Shown: positions 49,520-62,299, counted from the stretch's first letter. The stretch is 64,000 nucleotides of DNA from Sclerodactyla briareus (GCA_026419785.1 JAODTK010005770.1:62001-126000), one strand, 5' to 3'. A program made the numbers and translations. Notes: generated from the sequence alone by a model not told the origin.

Positions 49520-52500
49520 TACATGTTCCATATTGTCTTTTCATTAGAAAGGATCCCCCACCTCCATGACATCACAAGGGGAATTTTGGCAACAGTCGGT
49601 TGTGCCTAATTAGCACACTCAAATCTGGATGGTTGGGTTCCATAACGTAAACAAATTGAAAGTAACCATGACCGAGTCCCCTATTTAAATGACTGATATA
49701 CTTCAACAATATATTTCAACTTAATGTTGTTGTTTTCTTATAATATGGTATACCAAGTTTTATTTTAATAGAACCATGTTCAATGATATAACTTTCAGTG
49801 ACTTCTGGTGATCTCTATTATACCTTCCACATTTTCTCCACTTAACATTCACTTATGTAGGCCTACCAACGCACATCTGAAAAAATCATTTCAAAACTCT
49901 AGTGCACACACAATGAACAATAGACCACTTCAACAATAGTTCAACTTACTGTTAACAATTATGTTACTCAACTATTACTCAATAGGCCTTATGTCTTATG
50001 TTAATGAAATATTATATTCACATGCTCAACCAATAGGCTAACAGAGGTTTATACTAACCATTCTGGGGTGTGAATTTGTGAAATTCGTCCACCAATTCAT
50101 TATTTACAGTAATTTCGTACCCCTACATCCTAAGACATACTGGATAATTATGTATAAACTTATATACATATGCGATAAATGCATGTGTCTGCAACCATTT
50201 GTGTAGTTTAACTGAGCTAAAATAGCCCTGCTGCTAATGCTAGCCTATTATGTTTTCTCTTTCGTTCTCGAATGCTTGTCAATGATGCTTTGCCGCAGTG
50301 TTTCCACTCCTCCTGTAACATAGCTGAAAGAAGATGGACCATATTTAAAATGATACCGTATTACAAACCACAGATCTTGATAAACCTGAACAGTGCCCTC
50401 GCTAGTGAAAACAATGAGTGGCAGATGGTGTAAGATATTGAGCCTCTCTTGCCCAATTGTTGTGCTCCATGAATATTCCATATTCAACAAGTGTGAAGTC
50501 AGATAATGAATCTGAATAATGCCAAATTGTAAAGTCAAAAAAATATGTTGTTTGAATGTTGGTAATCCTTATTTTCCTGTATTGATCATGCTACATACAC
50601 ACTTAGTTATTGTCCACAAATTTTTCCTGTTTTCCTTATCCTTCAAAAATGTGCTATTCTTTTCTGTAGTTTGGTTTCATCATTTTTGGTCATTTTCCCA
50701 TTTGTTAGGGGACTACACTGGGACTGGCTTGACATTTTTGAGAGATTTTTAGTGGCATTAACACTTTTAAAATTTTGGAAATAAAGATGTTTTTGTTGAA
50801 TAAATGAGGGAGGATAAGGGTAGACATTAGTGTATACTAGGCCTCAGCATCAGGAATCCAAAGTAGGGGAAACAATGGTAGCGTATTTGGTGGGCGGAGG
50901 GAGGTGGCAGATGGGACAGTCCCCCCCCCCATCCACCCCCGACAGGATCCCTCAAAAAAGAGATCCCGAAGTGAATGACATGACAGCTGCGGTACTGAGA
51001 TATGACATGCCTACCCAACCCCCTGCCCCCTTTTCCTCCACCCTCTATTTTTTTTTGTCCAGGTGCTGCAATTGAAACACTGATTGTACAGGCAAAGGCA
51101 ACATTGTTGGTGAGAAAAGCCTTTTAAACGATGTCACAATTTTGGGGGGTCTGAAGCTGAAAGAACTGGCTGGTGATCCAGCCTGAGAAGCCTCAGATCT
51201 CGTTTGGGAAATTGGTGTGGTGGGATATGGTTAGATTAGGTACTCAAATCATATCTGTTTAATCTAACAATGTGTATCATTGTTTCTTGCCATTCAATTA
51301 CAAGTCTTATTTGGCAACACTAAGCTGTGAAAATTGCATCACCTATGTCATATAAGTAAGCGGGCTGGAACTGATCCAAGTCTTGTTAGTTAAAGAGTGG
51401 CTAATTGTGATGGTATATAATTTCAAATCATGCTGGTATCCTTGTATCTACACATGTTTGTTATGTTTATTCATCATTCAAAATAATAAAATACACAAAG
51501 ATACGCACTTGTTCCCCTGGAAACATCTTGAGAGCTTCTTGTCCTTTTGTGCATTTACAGGCACTATGACCTTGTGAAAATGACTCTTCAAACTCTATCT
51601 ATATTATCAGGAGAATTAGCAACAGCAATATCTTGGATGTTGGTCACCGAATTTGAAGGCAGTCTGGTTATTACTATTTTGACATGCTTCACCAAGCTCC
51701 AAAAACTACATTCTTGGCTGAATCAGAACCCATTTAACATAGAAGCATGTAGATGCTAGTTGCTCTATTCCAAAGAAATTATCTTCACTGGGTTTCGCGA
51801 TTCAGAAGTTTCCCATTTAGCAGCACTCATCTTGAAGAAAATTCATAACTCGTTAACGAATAATGGACGGCGGCCGATTCTTTTGAGCAGCTGCTAGGAT
51901 GTTGAATGGTTTTGCAATGATGTCATACATTAATGTGCACTTCTTCTTCATGTTTTTCTGATTTGGATTGGATCTACACTCCTAACATCTGTGTATAAAG
52001 CTTAGATCAGAGTACGACTGCAGGATAAATTATCAAGTAGATAGTATAATTTTGAGAGAAACTGGATGTGTCAGTTCAGACGCGATGTTCATACGGCTTT
52101 TGTTACGGATTTTGTGCATGTTTATTGCACAAGATTGCACAAGATCCCAATAATATAACCTCAATTGTTCCAGCCAGCAGTTCTCCTTCAAGGACATGCT
52201 CACGTTGGTCTAATGTTCTCACAAGAATATCTTGGCAGCTTATTGCCGTTTAGAAATGGTTTGCTAAGCTTAACAAACTCGCCATTGGAGATAGGTTTGA
52301 GGCCACCTGCTAAAACAAAATGAACATTTTATATAGGAGATATTCCTGACAGCCTTCAGCCTAAAACTGGTTCGCATTTGACAACACTAAGCTTTGTGTT
52401 TTGGATGTATTGACTGTAGCTGATCATAGCTTATATTACTCAATTGCAGCTGATAATGGCATATTTGTAATGCACTTGTTGATTACATGAGACAAACCCC

Positions 52501-53600
52501 CCACTACACTTACATGGGATCACTACTGTTCTTAGTACGTGGGGGGGGGGGGTCCACACACGGCCACACCCCACAGTCACTCTGCCTATACTTTACAAAT
52601 TGAAACAACTGACTAACAGTGACTCACCCCTGAGTCAACTCTAGTGACTGACAGCTTTGGTACAATGACCCACATGTGTTTCACTTGCCATTGGCAATGA
52701 TCCTACAATGACTCATCTTACGGTGTGCCATCAATTGACGAGTGTGTAATCATGATAAATGGTAACAAGATCTCTTCCGCTTGGTGTGTTATCATTTTAT
52801 TCATCATTGATATCCTTGATTAAAAGATGAAACAATATTTGCTACTAGTAAAACTTTACCATTGTTATTGTTTTTGTGGCATTTCTCAGATGGTTGAGGA
52901 GCATTTTTGTAGTCACTGTTCACGTCGCCATTTGTTTCTAACAAGTTTGATTCCTGAATTCAGTCATGAATGTTTGTGTGTGTGATTTATGTATGTATGC
53001 ATTAATACCAAACTCAACCCTTGAAGGGTAAAATTCCATCACTCGGGGCGCTCATGGTCACGTGGAGCTCGAACTTGGCATCCGTTCACAAAGCACTTAC
53101 GCGGCGGAATATCTTGTTGGAGTAGCCAGCGTTTGCGCTCCAGGGCTCAGATGGTTGTCTGCAGCCACGGCAGTGGGAGCGGAACCGGGGGTTTTCCAGC
53201 AGAATGTTTATGAGTGTGCTTCATGTATTGGAGTGTATAATGTATAGCGTATATACAGGTCGCATTCATAATCGTCCAGGCGCATCCAGAAATGCACCAG
53301 ACGTGTCTGGTAGCTGGACATCGCTGCAGACGGGTGCGCTGCACACCTGCATCTGTGTATATCTAAAAATTTGATTGCAATTGAAGAGGTTTCCACAACC
53401 CCAAGAAATACATTCGCCAAATTTTGTTCACATTCAGTGGAGTGGATATGGAAGAATCGCATGTATACGCATGACCTATACCTCAGAATGACCCTCGCAT
53501 TTGGGAGGTCATTTTCAGGTCAGCAGAGGTCAAGTCTGAAATCCTTGACCCAGCAGTTCTCGGTGTAGCAGTTAGTGTTCGCGCCCAACAAATTACATTC
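49520..53600. other. Intergenic region after ALDH7A1
   Basis: AT-rich. Contains scattered poly-G/C runs (50931, 52533) and an AGGTCA triplet at 53506-53532. No gene or long repeat recognised apart from the weak frame at 51547. Confidence 0.4.
51547..51759 (+). other. Short open frame after a possible splice acceptor
   Basis: A 70-codon frame overlapping an AG acceptor-like site (gtgcatttacag at about 51560). Contains TLSILSGELATAISWMLV, mildly hydrophobic. No family recognised and no partner exon found. Probably chance. Confidence 0.15.
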
Positions 53601-53880
53601 CCTAATACCTAATAACACAGCCGATTTGATCCTTCCTGCTTAGAGAAGAAACCAACAACAGCCTCCTCCAGATCTGAACCCACAACCATCTCCAGGCATA
53701 CAACAGGCTCCTACTTTTTTTAAACTCTCCTACTTCTCCTACATTTTTCCTGAAAATCCTACTTTCTTCTACTTTCCCCTACTTTTTTCTTAAGTTTACT
53801 CGATAAAATAATAATGTTCCATCGCAAAATTTCCCAGCTATAAACTCCCAAATTGTAATTCTCAAAAGTAGCTATAGTCA

Positions 53881-54952
53881 TTGCAGTTTAGACTGACCAC
53901 CAGACAAACACCGACTAAGCTCATGCTGTCAATCTTAGTCCGCAATCTCATGCTTGGCTTCCTCAGACAAGAAGTAGTTGGTAATAAGAGGGAAAAGCAG
54001 CTGTCAACTATGGACATAACAACGAAGGAGAATCAGCTACCAGATAACAAGCTTGTAGTGGGAGAGGCAACACAACCACAGTTCTAGGGGAAATGAAACA
54101 AGCACCAACAAGGCCCATCATAGACAATACTTTTACCAAATGCCCAGCTACTCATCCACCCATGTGGTCCCTCAGGAAACGAGATCCTGAGAACATTATT
54201 TCGCTTTCCAATCCCATCCTCATCTATCGACGAAACACTTAGATTGGATCCCAGGCAATCCAGCGGCCAGCAAGGAAGATGCCACAAGTCGTAGCCCAAG
54301 AGGAAATAGAACTTTGACAGATATTGGAAATCTACTAGGCCCAGGAAATCACAGAGAATTGGTACAGAATGGCAGGGACAATCCAGTACAAGAGTACACC
54401 CGGATTTACCATTACTGGAGACAGTTGTTGAATCAGTAAAACTCATTGGGGTCACAGCTGTATGTGATCTTCCTAAGCTGGTCACGGCTTCACTATGTCT
54501 TGCCCATGATAATGGGCAGATGTTAACCCATCTTTGTCAGAGAACAATGGGGCAATGACCAATGATCCGGCTCTCCCAGTCTATCAATTCTTTGAGATTC
54601 TTTGAGATAGGGGTCTGGAACTGCCTATGAGATGACTGACCTCCGAAATGAGAAGGCTCATAGATCTGCCCGTATTGCGTGTACTGTAAGATTACTCCGA
54701 AGAGAAGGAGAGAGAAACATAGCAACGGCAGTCCAAAAAAACAAAGAAGCCAGAGAAGAGCAAGAGACAAGGAAGCTCTGGAAAGAAGAAAAAAAAAAAA
54801 CTGACGAGAAGAACCTCCCACAAAAAAGAACAGAAAGGGTGAGAAGACATTCTGCAGCTGAGAAACTATATGGCAAGGCAAATAATCGACTACAGAAAGC
54901 CATAAAATACAAGGACATGAGAGAAATCCCTGTCGTCCCAAGGTCCTCCTAG
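53881..54952 (+). other. Unidentified lysine-rich open segments
   Basis: Two + strand frames, 53881-54090 (68 codons) and 54632-54952 (106 codons). The second is rich in Lys, Glu and Arg, likely helical or coiled-coil (AVQKNKEAREEQETRKLWKE). Frames between them are broken. The block is bracketed by cctactttc-type repeats at about 53710-53800 and 55755-55805. It may be one decayed element of about 2 kb. No family recognised. Confidence 0.3.
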
Positions 54953-56454
54953 ATGTTGCCACACAAAAAATAGAACTGAGGCCGTGAGAAACTCTAGACT
55001 GGTCATAAATAGGCAAGGCAATTATAGGGAGAAACCAGGAAAGTCATGAACTATTTTCCAACAGCTCTTGCTAAGTGTGCCAAGTGACCTACCTCCTCTG
55101 TCTTTCATGTTCCTGGCTGTCAATGAGTTCAGATATATTGTTTAATGTACTTGTATTGTGAATGTACTGTATGGGTATTAACCCATAGGTTTGAAGAGAT
55201 TACCATATAGAACTGCATAGAAATTACAATCTTTATTTAGCAGTGCATTAAGTCATCATATGGCCATAACAACTTTGTAGAGTATGTGGTGCCAGGTCGT
55301 GGTTTTCCTTTTTTGCCAAAGGGACACTTACAGGTACCTACGATCCTCTTCTGGGCACTGGCTTATTAGCCACTGTACTCAGTCCTTGTATCTTCGTCAG
55401 TAAACTTTCAAGTCCGTTTTGAAGTGGTATCAATTATCTTGAGCTTCCAGTAATTGTCCAATTCCTTTTGGTACCTTAAGGCCTTGGTAGAGGATATCAC
55501 TGGAAATACCCCCTCATGCATTTACTACAAACTCAACCCAAGCTATGCGCCAGTTACCTTGTAATGATTTTGAGGTTATCTTTTATCTGATAATAACCGA
55601 GAAGACCAGGATAAATTGGTGATATATGGTTATATTTTTATATATAGCTGGTAGGTCTGGTTAGTACAGGTTACAGGACTCTGTTTATGAATCCTGCTGG
55701 TGAGTTTCAACAGAGAACTACTTCTTAGAATCAATGAAGGTCCTTTTCCGATCAAATCCTACTTTCCTCCTACTTTTTGAAAATTCCTACCTACTTGTCT
55801 CCATCTTTTTTTTTTTATATGAGACCTGTTGCCTGCCTGCCTCTCTTCCTCTCTTCATTGTTAGAAGATAAACCCACTGGCTCACCTGTCACGGGTAATA
55901 TATACGAGAGCAAAAATACGCATAAAAATTAATGGTCACAGCATGAGAGTTCCGAAATGTGCCAGACTCCGGTATAATTCCTACATTTCCGGTTGTAATT
56001 GAACCTCGTGATTGTAGGCCTGGGGTAAGTAAACCCTTTCATTTTGAGAAGAAAGCTGAAGAATTCAAACACCGTGTTATTCTCTGAGGCAGCGTCCATA
56101 ATAAGAGATAACATACTCTTTTTCCTGAAATCAACCCGAACTTCTTAACTGAAGAGCACAACGCGTTCTCCGAATAACACAATTGTAAATATTAAGAATT
56201 GGGTCAATAAGAACTTCCCTCTTTCTTTTTCCATGGGATATAGGTAACGAACTTCCCAGTTGAAACTTACATAGCCTCATGGGCGTCCAATCCGGGGGTA
56301 CGGGGGAGGAACGTGTCCCCCTAATTTTTCGCAGGTTCTCCAATTTGACTTTATTTTTCACCCAGTAACTTTTCGGGCGGCGATGGTCCATGTCCCCCCT
56401 ACTTTGGCCATGTCCTCCCCCCCACTTTTGAAAAATGGATTGACGCCTATGCAT

Positions 56455-56650
56455 ATCCTGTCCACTTTCGAACTCGTCCGAGATTCACCTTGGGCGAACA
56501 TGTTTGCCAAGGGTTTCAGATATCGGATAATTCGTTAAAAGACTTACTGCTCTAACCACGAAATCGTAAATATTTTCGCAAATCTTGACCTCCGGTGACC
56601 ATGAATCATCGTCATGTTTTTCGAACCATCTAATCACGGGTTCACAAATC
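56455..56650 (-). repeat. Dispersed repeat family R1, copy 3 (fragment)
   Basis: Contains tgtccactttcgaactcgtc and a gacctccggtgaccatga segment, as in the inverted copy near 61990. It is cut off at the GC-rich Harbinger-bearing block. Confidence 0.65.
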
Positions 56651-56659
56651 AGAGTCGGC

Positions 56660-57735
56660 GACCGCCCGATTTGTAGCCTGCGCGAGCACCGCTGAAATTT
56701 AGACATCGCCCAACAACTTTTGGAGCGTCGAGCGGGGCTGGAAAGCCCAGCGATGCCCGACCGATGCCCTGTTGATTTCCCGCCGGTTGCCGGCCGACTT
56801 TAGGTCCAAACTGGGTTAATTCGGGGGATCTCCTTTCGCGCGGCGTCTGGGCACTGACCGACCGATGACCCAACGATTCCCTGGCGGTCTCCGACCGGCC
56901 CACCGGCCGATTTTCAAGAAATCGTCCGGCCACCTGTCAGTGACCGCAGGCATCTGCAGGTGTCCGTAGGCGTACCGTTTCGCACGTTGGCGACGTGGGT
57001 AGCCTATCAACACCAATGCTTTTATCTCTGTATCCAAGAAGTCAACGAGGTCTACAATGCCGCTACTACGGCAGGGAGATCCACAAACCCAGCACCTTGC
57101 CTTGCTGAGGGAGAGGGTGGCATACGCCCGTTACCATCATAATATTGCCCTGGTGGCCCTGGTGGCAGAAAATGGAAGACGCGCGGAACTCCTGCGCAGA
57201 AGAAGAAGATGGTGGTTGAGGCCGTGGATTGCTGGAGACCAATCTATGGCTAATACGAGCAGCTCATGAGTGAGCTCGGGATAGAAATCCCGGAAGACTT
57301 TAGGTCCTTCCTCCGGGTGGGGCCGGATCTGTTCTTATAACCAGCCACGGCCGGGCAGTCGCCGGGGCGAATCGAGCAGGCGCCGCCCAGACGCCTGCCG
57401 GTTTTGATCGCCGCCGCTCGGTGACCGACTGATCATCCAGCGACGACCGCTCGGCAGCCGAGTTTTTACATAAATCGCTCGACGGTGACTTCTCGATTAG
57501 GCCGGTGCCGTACTGGCGAACCGCCCAGTCATCGGGCGTATTTGGACGGCGAGTGAAAGTGGACAGGCACCAATGGAATTTTACTCCCGCGCTAAAACTT
57601 CAGGCAAGCGGCGCACCGATCGAATGCCCTAAAAACGTGCGGTGCCCGGGCGGCCTCCGCTCGATGCCTGGACGAATTGGCTGAAAACTCGCCGCTCGGC
57701 CGCCGAGCAGGCCGAATTTGGGACTTGTGACCATA
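56660..57735 (+). mobile_element. GC-rich insertion carrying a Harbinger transposase fragment
   Basis: A GC-rich block interrupting AT-richer repeat sequence. Both flanks hold many short self-similar words (cgaccgatg, cgctcggc, ccgatgccc), as in transposon subterminal repeats. I could not align clear terminal inverted repeats. The middle encodes the transposase fragment at 57057-57340. Confidence 0.55.
57057..57340 (+). pseudogene. PIF/Harbinger transposase N-terminal fragment
   Basis: It opens with ATG and reads through an Arg-rich stretch, ELLRRRRRWWLRPWI, then, after one shift, YEQLMSELGIEIPEDFRSFL and RVGPDLF. This matches the RRRR.W.RPW...R...G.Y..L..EL...D...FRNFLRM.P..F start of Harbinger (HARBI1-like) transposases. 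The DDE catalytic domain is absent, because the sequence turns non-coding after LF. The fragment is therefore a truncated copy. Confidence 0.72.
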
Positions 57736-57995
57736 GCATTAAGTCTACACCCACCAATTTTCGTGTAAATCGGACAAACCTCCTTTTTTCGGGTGAACCT
57801 AACCTCCCAAATAGAGGGCAGCAGTCGTGACACTAGGCCCACTTGGAACTCATCCGAGGTTTACTTATAGGGCGAATCATGCGTGCCAAGTTTCAGATCA
57901 ATCGGTAAAGCTTAACACGAACTTCCGGCGGCAGCGGACGCGGCAGTTGCGGCAAGGCAAAACCATAATAATCCCCGAAATGGATATTTATTACT
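57735..57995 (-). repeat. Dispersed repeat family R1, copy 4 (fragment)
   Basis: Contains cgtgtaaatcgga, aatagagggcagcag and gtgccaagtttcagatcaat, then cttccggcggcagcgg, in the same order as 61915-62110. It begins where the GC-rich block ends. Confidence 0.7.
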
Positions 57996-58019
57996 TGCAA
58001 AAGCACGACTGTACTCGGT

Positions 58020-59291
58020 AGTGAGATTACTCTGATTGATAAGAATAAAAAATGGTTCATGATTCACTAGCGAAACTGCAGAGAGTGCATAAAAGATAAT
58101 CGACTAATTTGATTTGAACAGCTTGTCATAATGTCATTAGTGAAAAGAATATTGAGAATAACTTACAATGGAAAGATTTAGGGTCCTATTGTAATACATC
58201 CTCCAAACTATGTTGAAAGGAGATGTCGGGTTGAAAATTTCCCAGCGAATTTCCCCGGCAGGGGTGTGTTCAAGATTAACACACAGCAAAATAGTAGCAC
58301 GCTTGCAAGAAATCTCAGCGGCATCAACAACTACGGCACCTATAACTGTATGCAGAAGTGAATCAAGGGATCCACTTCCAGCTGCTAATCCAATCCTGCG
58401 GAGGGGGGGGGGGGGGGCTCCATAATGGTGCTAATCAGATAGGTTAAGCTCAACGTTTTCCATACATTACATGGCTTGTTGTTACTTTTCAGTGTAAACG
58501 TGGAGATTTTCCTACCGACTTTCAGTCTTTCACAGGCGAATTTCAAGTTATTTTTGTCAAATCCTGAGCGCGTTGAACTGAGCAAATAGGCTATACGTGT
58601 GACGTGATTGTTAACACTTTGAACGCACTCGAATCACTGATCGTTTATGCATTAAGCTAATCATGATTTCTGATCAGACATCTGCAAGCTCGCAAATTAA
58701 ACAATCGAATCGCATGATGACACGCATAGGTCCATTTCAATTGTTCACTAATCGAACGCGTTTCCTGCATCTACCACGAAGCAGTGCTGCTGTAGGCGCG
58801 ATACGTTTTCATTACGGCCCAAATGCGCGCGCATTTATTCACGCATCCTTCTTGCTCCTCCCTGTGAGTTCACATTGATTAACGAACTATGTATATATTC
58901 GTTGCCTTGCATGCTGTATCTAGCACAGACCGAGGACTATACCGAGTGACGGTACTAAGTGACCGGAGCCCAGCGAGGTGCGTTCTGATGGCTATTGCAA
59001 AGCAGTGGGCACGCTTCTCTGTCAGGCAGCATGTGATTTTATTCATTTGTCACTGCACTCAGCGGGGTTTCCTACCCCCATTTTGCATAAAGCGGGCCCA
59101 TGGATAGGACGCCGAACCAGAGTTACAACCATGGTGCACGTCGGCCAACACGACTAGAGCCGATATCACGATCCCCGGCTCCGTCAGCCAACCGGATATT
59201 CCGCTGCACGTCCCACATATTCTACCGAGCAAGACCTCGAAAATCAAAGCGGCGAGACTGAAGAGCTTCAACATCGGACACGAGTTCATCC
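58020..59291. other. HCN: Region upstream of HCN exon 1
   Basis: Presumed promoter and 5' UTR of the HCN gene. No TATA box or CpG-rich core was identified with confidence. A G15-17 run lies at 58401-58417. 59090-59290 is open in the frame next to the HCN frame, so the coding region might begin earlier if a base is missing. Confidence 0.35.
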
Positions 59292-59605
59292 ATGGCCACG
59301 AGCCGCGACAAGCCGAAGGGGGTCAGAAGAATCACAGTCAGTGGAGGGTACGAGCAAGGAGGCAGGACTCCGTCAGAGGAACCATCAAGGACGTTCTCCT
59401 TGCTTGGAGCGCCGTTCCGAAAGAAGGAGAGCATGGATTCGGATAGTCAGGCAAGCTTCATCAAGAGGAAGATTGGACGAGGCTACAGCCTACTGATAGC
59501 AAGCTGGCCCTGCAAGTTGTTCGGCAGAGAGAAGAGGATCCAGAAGGAGAAACGGAGGCTGAAGGCAGCTGGACTCTTTATAATCCATCCCTGCAGTCTG
59601 TTCAG
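59292..59605 (+). CDS. HCN: HCN channel, first coding exon (N-terminus and HCN domain)
   Basis: HCN channels are tetrameric plasma-membrane cation channels opened by hyperpolarization and cyclic nucleotides; they carry the Ih pacemaker current. One open frame starts at ATG 59292 in a good context (atccATGG) and runs 104 codons to a donor, gtacgt, at 59606. Residues 1-46 are polar, Ser/Arg-rich and poorly conserved, as usual for the cytosolic N-terminus. From about residue 55 the frame matches the HCN domain before S1: FIKRK, KLFGREKRIQKEKRRLKAAG and FIIHPCSLFR. Vertebrate HCNs have a segment of the form MFGSQKAVEKE.ERVK.AGFWIIHPYSDFR here, and their first exon ends at the same place. No S1-S6 or cyclic-nucleotide-binding segment was found before base 64000, so the first intron is over 4.4 kb. 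The true start could lie upstream because single-base errors are common in this sequence. Confidence 0.85.
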
Positions 59606-59934
59606 GTACGTCTCCCACTCATTCAAACGTGCTGCTATTAAGTGATTCAAGAGTGGCTTGTCGATAGAATGTCTCGCATGCTGGAGATACCAGCCTTGGA
59701 GTTAACAGCGTTGTTTTCGCAATGCTTAACTCCTAGAATGCGGGAAAGTGGCGGCTTTTTAACTCGCCTGAATGAAATTCAGGAAGAGACCGAGTGGTCC
59801 TTATGGCCGCGCGCGCCGCGCGTGTTGGGTGTGTGTGTGGTGTGTGTGTATGTGTCCACACTTCTCGTTAGCAGGATTTCTCACAAACCGGAGGCGGAAT
59901 ATACGACATTTTGTGTGTAGCACCGGGGTGGGTG

Positions 59935-60570
59935 TACACGATATGGTTAAATTTTGGGCAGCAAAGTTTTTAATTAAGTTGGGTAATTAGCTCATTCATG
60001 TAAATTATTGTTTAAGATCGTTGGCAGGATACGCCAAGAACTGTATGTGCTACAGTGATATAGTTGGGCATGTAGGACCTGGATGACAGGTGATTAACTG
60101 ATTAGATCAGCCTAAAATATGCTAATTAAGTGAGTCTAATTTGCATAATTTATGCGAATTGTTTTCAAGTTTGTCGGATTCTCAGCGAAACTTGGTGGAT
60201 GTGGTCCACATGGCTTCCGAGAATTAAAAGTGAAGTGGGCGGTCAATGAGGATCATTAATGTGTTTAATTTGCATAATTTATGCAATTTTTGAAATCGTT
60301 GGATTTCCACAAAACTTGGTAGATGTGATTCCACCATTAGGACATTGTATGTTGCCTCATTCGCATAAATATTCCAATTTTCCAAATTGTTTATAGAATT
60401 TCGCCAAACTCAGTAGGTATGATCCGTTAAATTTTCTGGATCCGATGTGTTTGGTGTTCAGTGAATTTGAAGGATTCCAATCATATAATAGCTTATGTTA
60501 GAATAACGCACTGAGGAACGATTAAATCATAGCTCCTGTGAAATTGTGCCTGTTATAAGCTACCCCACAC
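59935..60570 (+). repeat. Dispersed repeat family R2, copy 2
   Basis: The same order and orientation as 4640-5330. It lies about 330 bases after the HCN exon 1 donor. Confidence 0.8.
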
Positions 60571-61039
60571 GGCAAAACCCTCTTACCAACCAATTTTAAA
60601 TAGGTTGATTAGACCTTCAAAAATACTGTAACATTTTTCTTTCCTCTCTTCTTGCCTGGGACTGGCGGGAAAACGTGGAGGTTTCCTAAAGATATATTTT
60701 GGGACATCTTTGACTGCTGCATGGGGATAGTTGTGGTGTGGGGGGGGGGAGGCGGGGGGGGGGGGTTTTGCTGCCTGGCAGGGGGAGGGGGGTGGGGGCG
60801 TGTCCTGCTGTTGGAAAAATGAAGGCCAATGAATAAGAGGAAATGATTTCAAAAGGCAAAGAAGCCCGGGCTGGGGATTTAGAACATTTCCAAGTTGGAG
60901 TCTGGTCAAAGGAGTGAGTTGACTGAGCGACTATTCACATTTGGATATTTATGGAGAGAAGAGTGGGGGGGGGGCACTGAGAAGAAGAAACAGGCGATTA
61001 AGGGACTTTCGTAATAAGTCAATGCGTCAAACGTATTGG

Positions 61040-61215
61040 TCAGTTATTTCAGGAATGTTTATGTGTTATATGTGGAAAATATGTGATGTTCGTTTGACAT
61101 GACGATGGTCTGCATGAACTAGGTGTTGTGTATAGGGGTAGTGTAGTGAATAACATAGAAACCACCGATCGCGCAACCAGACGAGATACTTTGGCGTCGC
61201 CTTGTTTAAGTTTGC
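61040..61215 (+). repeat. Repeat block following R2, copy 2
   Basis: It matches 5830-5955 and sits at a similar distance after its R2 copy (about 480 against 500 bases), so R2 and this block probably belong to one longer element with different internal insertions. Confidence 0.65.
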
Positions 61216-61419
61216 ACTCAAGTCCTTCGGAGGACGTAAAATGGCAGTCCCACCGCGAGCAGGAAACCCTCAACCATCTTTGCCTTGTTAAACTTTGGGC
61301 ACTATTCGAGGAAACGAGGTGAAAACTCCAGTGTCTATCGACGCTCAAATCTGCATGGTCTCTGAGAATCCAAGTGCCTCCAATTAGGGCGCATTGTATA
61401 ATCTAGAATTAAACTAGCC

Positions 61420-62195
61420 ATGTGCAGGCCGGTGAACCGCCGACGGGTATATCCCGCAGAAACAACCTTTGTGGACTTCGTTGAGAGGAATCACATTGAC
61501 CTCCAGTGACTTTGAGATGCCCCTAACCTGTTGTTAAGGACTAACTGTGGTCCACATTCCCCAAGTTTTGTTAAATACAAAAAGTTAAGGAAAACGCAGA
61601 TCTTGCACCTAACCTCCTGATACCTTGAAATGACCTTCATGTTTGTTTAGGACAAACAACCGTCAACATCCACACCGAGTTTTTTTGAATCCGACAAAGT
61701 TAGAAAAATCGCGAAAAACACAATTTTTTTACCTCTGATGACCTGAGATCCAGTCATGTTATTCCGGGACCAACTTTTGTCCCCACCCACTAAGTTTCGT
61801 GTGAACGGACTAAACTCGGTATTTCTCGCGCAAAAACACAAATTTGACCTCCGATGACCTCGAAATCGCCGTTATGTTTTTTGGACCAACTTTTGTCCCC
61901 ACCTACCAAGTTTCGTGTAAATCGGATGAACTCGGCATTGAACTCGGTTTTAAAATTCACAAAATAGAGGGCAGCAGACATGCAGTGATGTCCACTTTCG
62001 AACTCATCCGATATTTTACAAGGCGGACTGTGTACCAAGTTTCAGATCAATCGGATAAAACGTTATAGAGTTATTGCGCTAACGCCTATAGCTTATAGTT
62101 TCCGGCGGCATCAGCGGTGGCCGAGACGGCGGCTGCACCCCAAAAATCATAATATCCCGAACACTTAAAAGTGGTGCGGGGATATAATGACTAAC
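61420..62195 (-). repeat. Dispersed repeat family R1, copy 5 (longest)
   Basis: The inverted counterpart of copies 1 and 2. It holds three internal units with gacctc-type half sites and gtccccacc.accaagtttcg, then the unique end with ttccggcggcatcagcggtg, and finishes near gtggtgcggggatat. It lies in the first intron of the HCN gene. Confidence 0.75.
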
Positions 62196-62299
62196 CACAC
62201 GCGGCGTACGGCGTAACCCAAGAGTTCATCGAGAATAAAACAACATAGCATATTCGTTCGCACGTCGCCTTTCACTTTTTCGTGGGAGAGGGGGTGTTT

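Noticed and set aside
54537-55016. A 159-codon minus-strand frame rich in Phe and Leu
   Set aside because: It is the antisense of the lysine-rich + strand segment (AAG/AAA read as CTT/TTT), so its hydrophobic look is an artefact.
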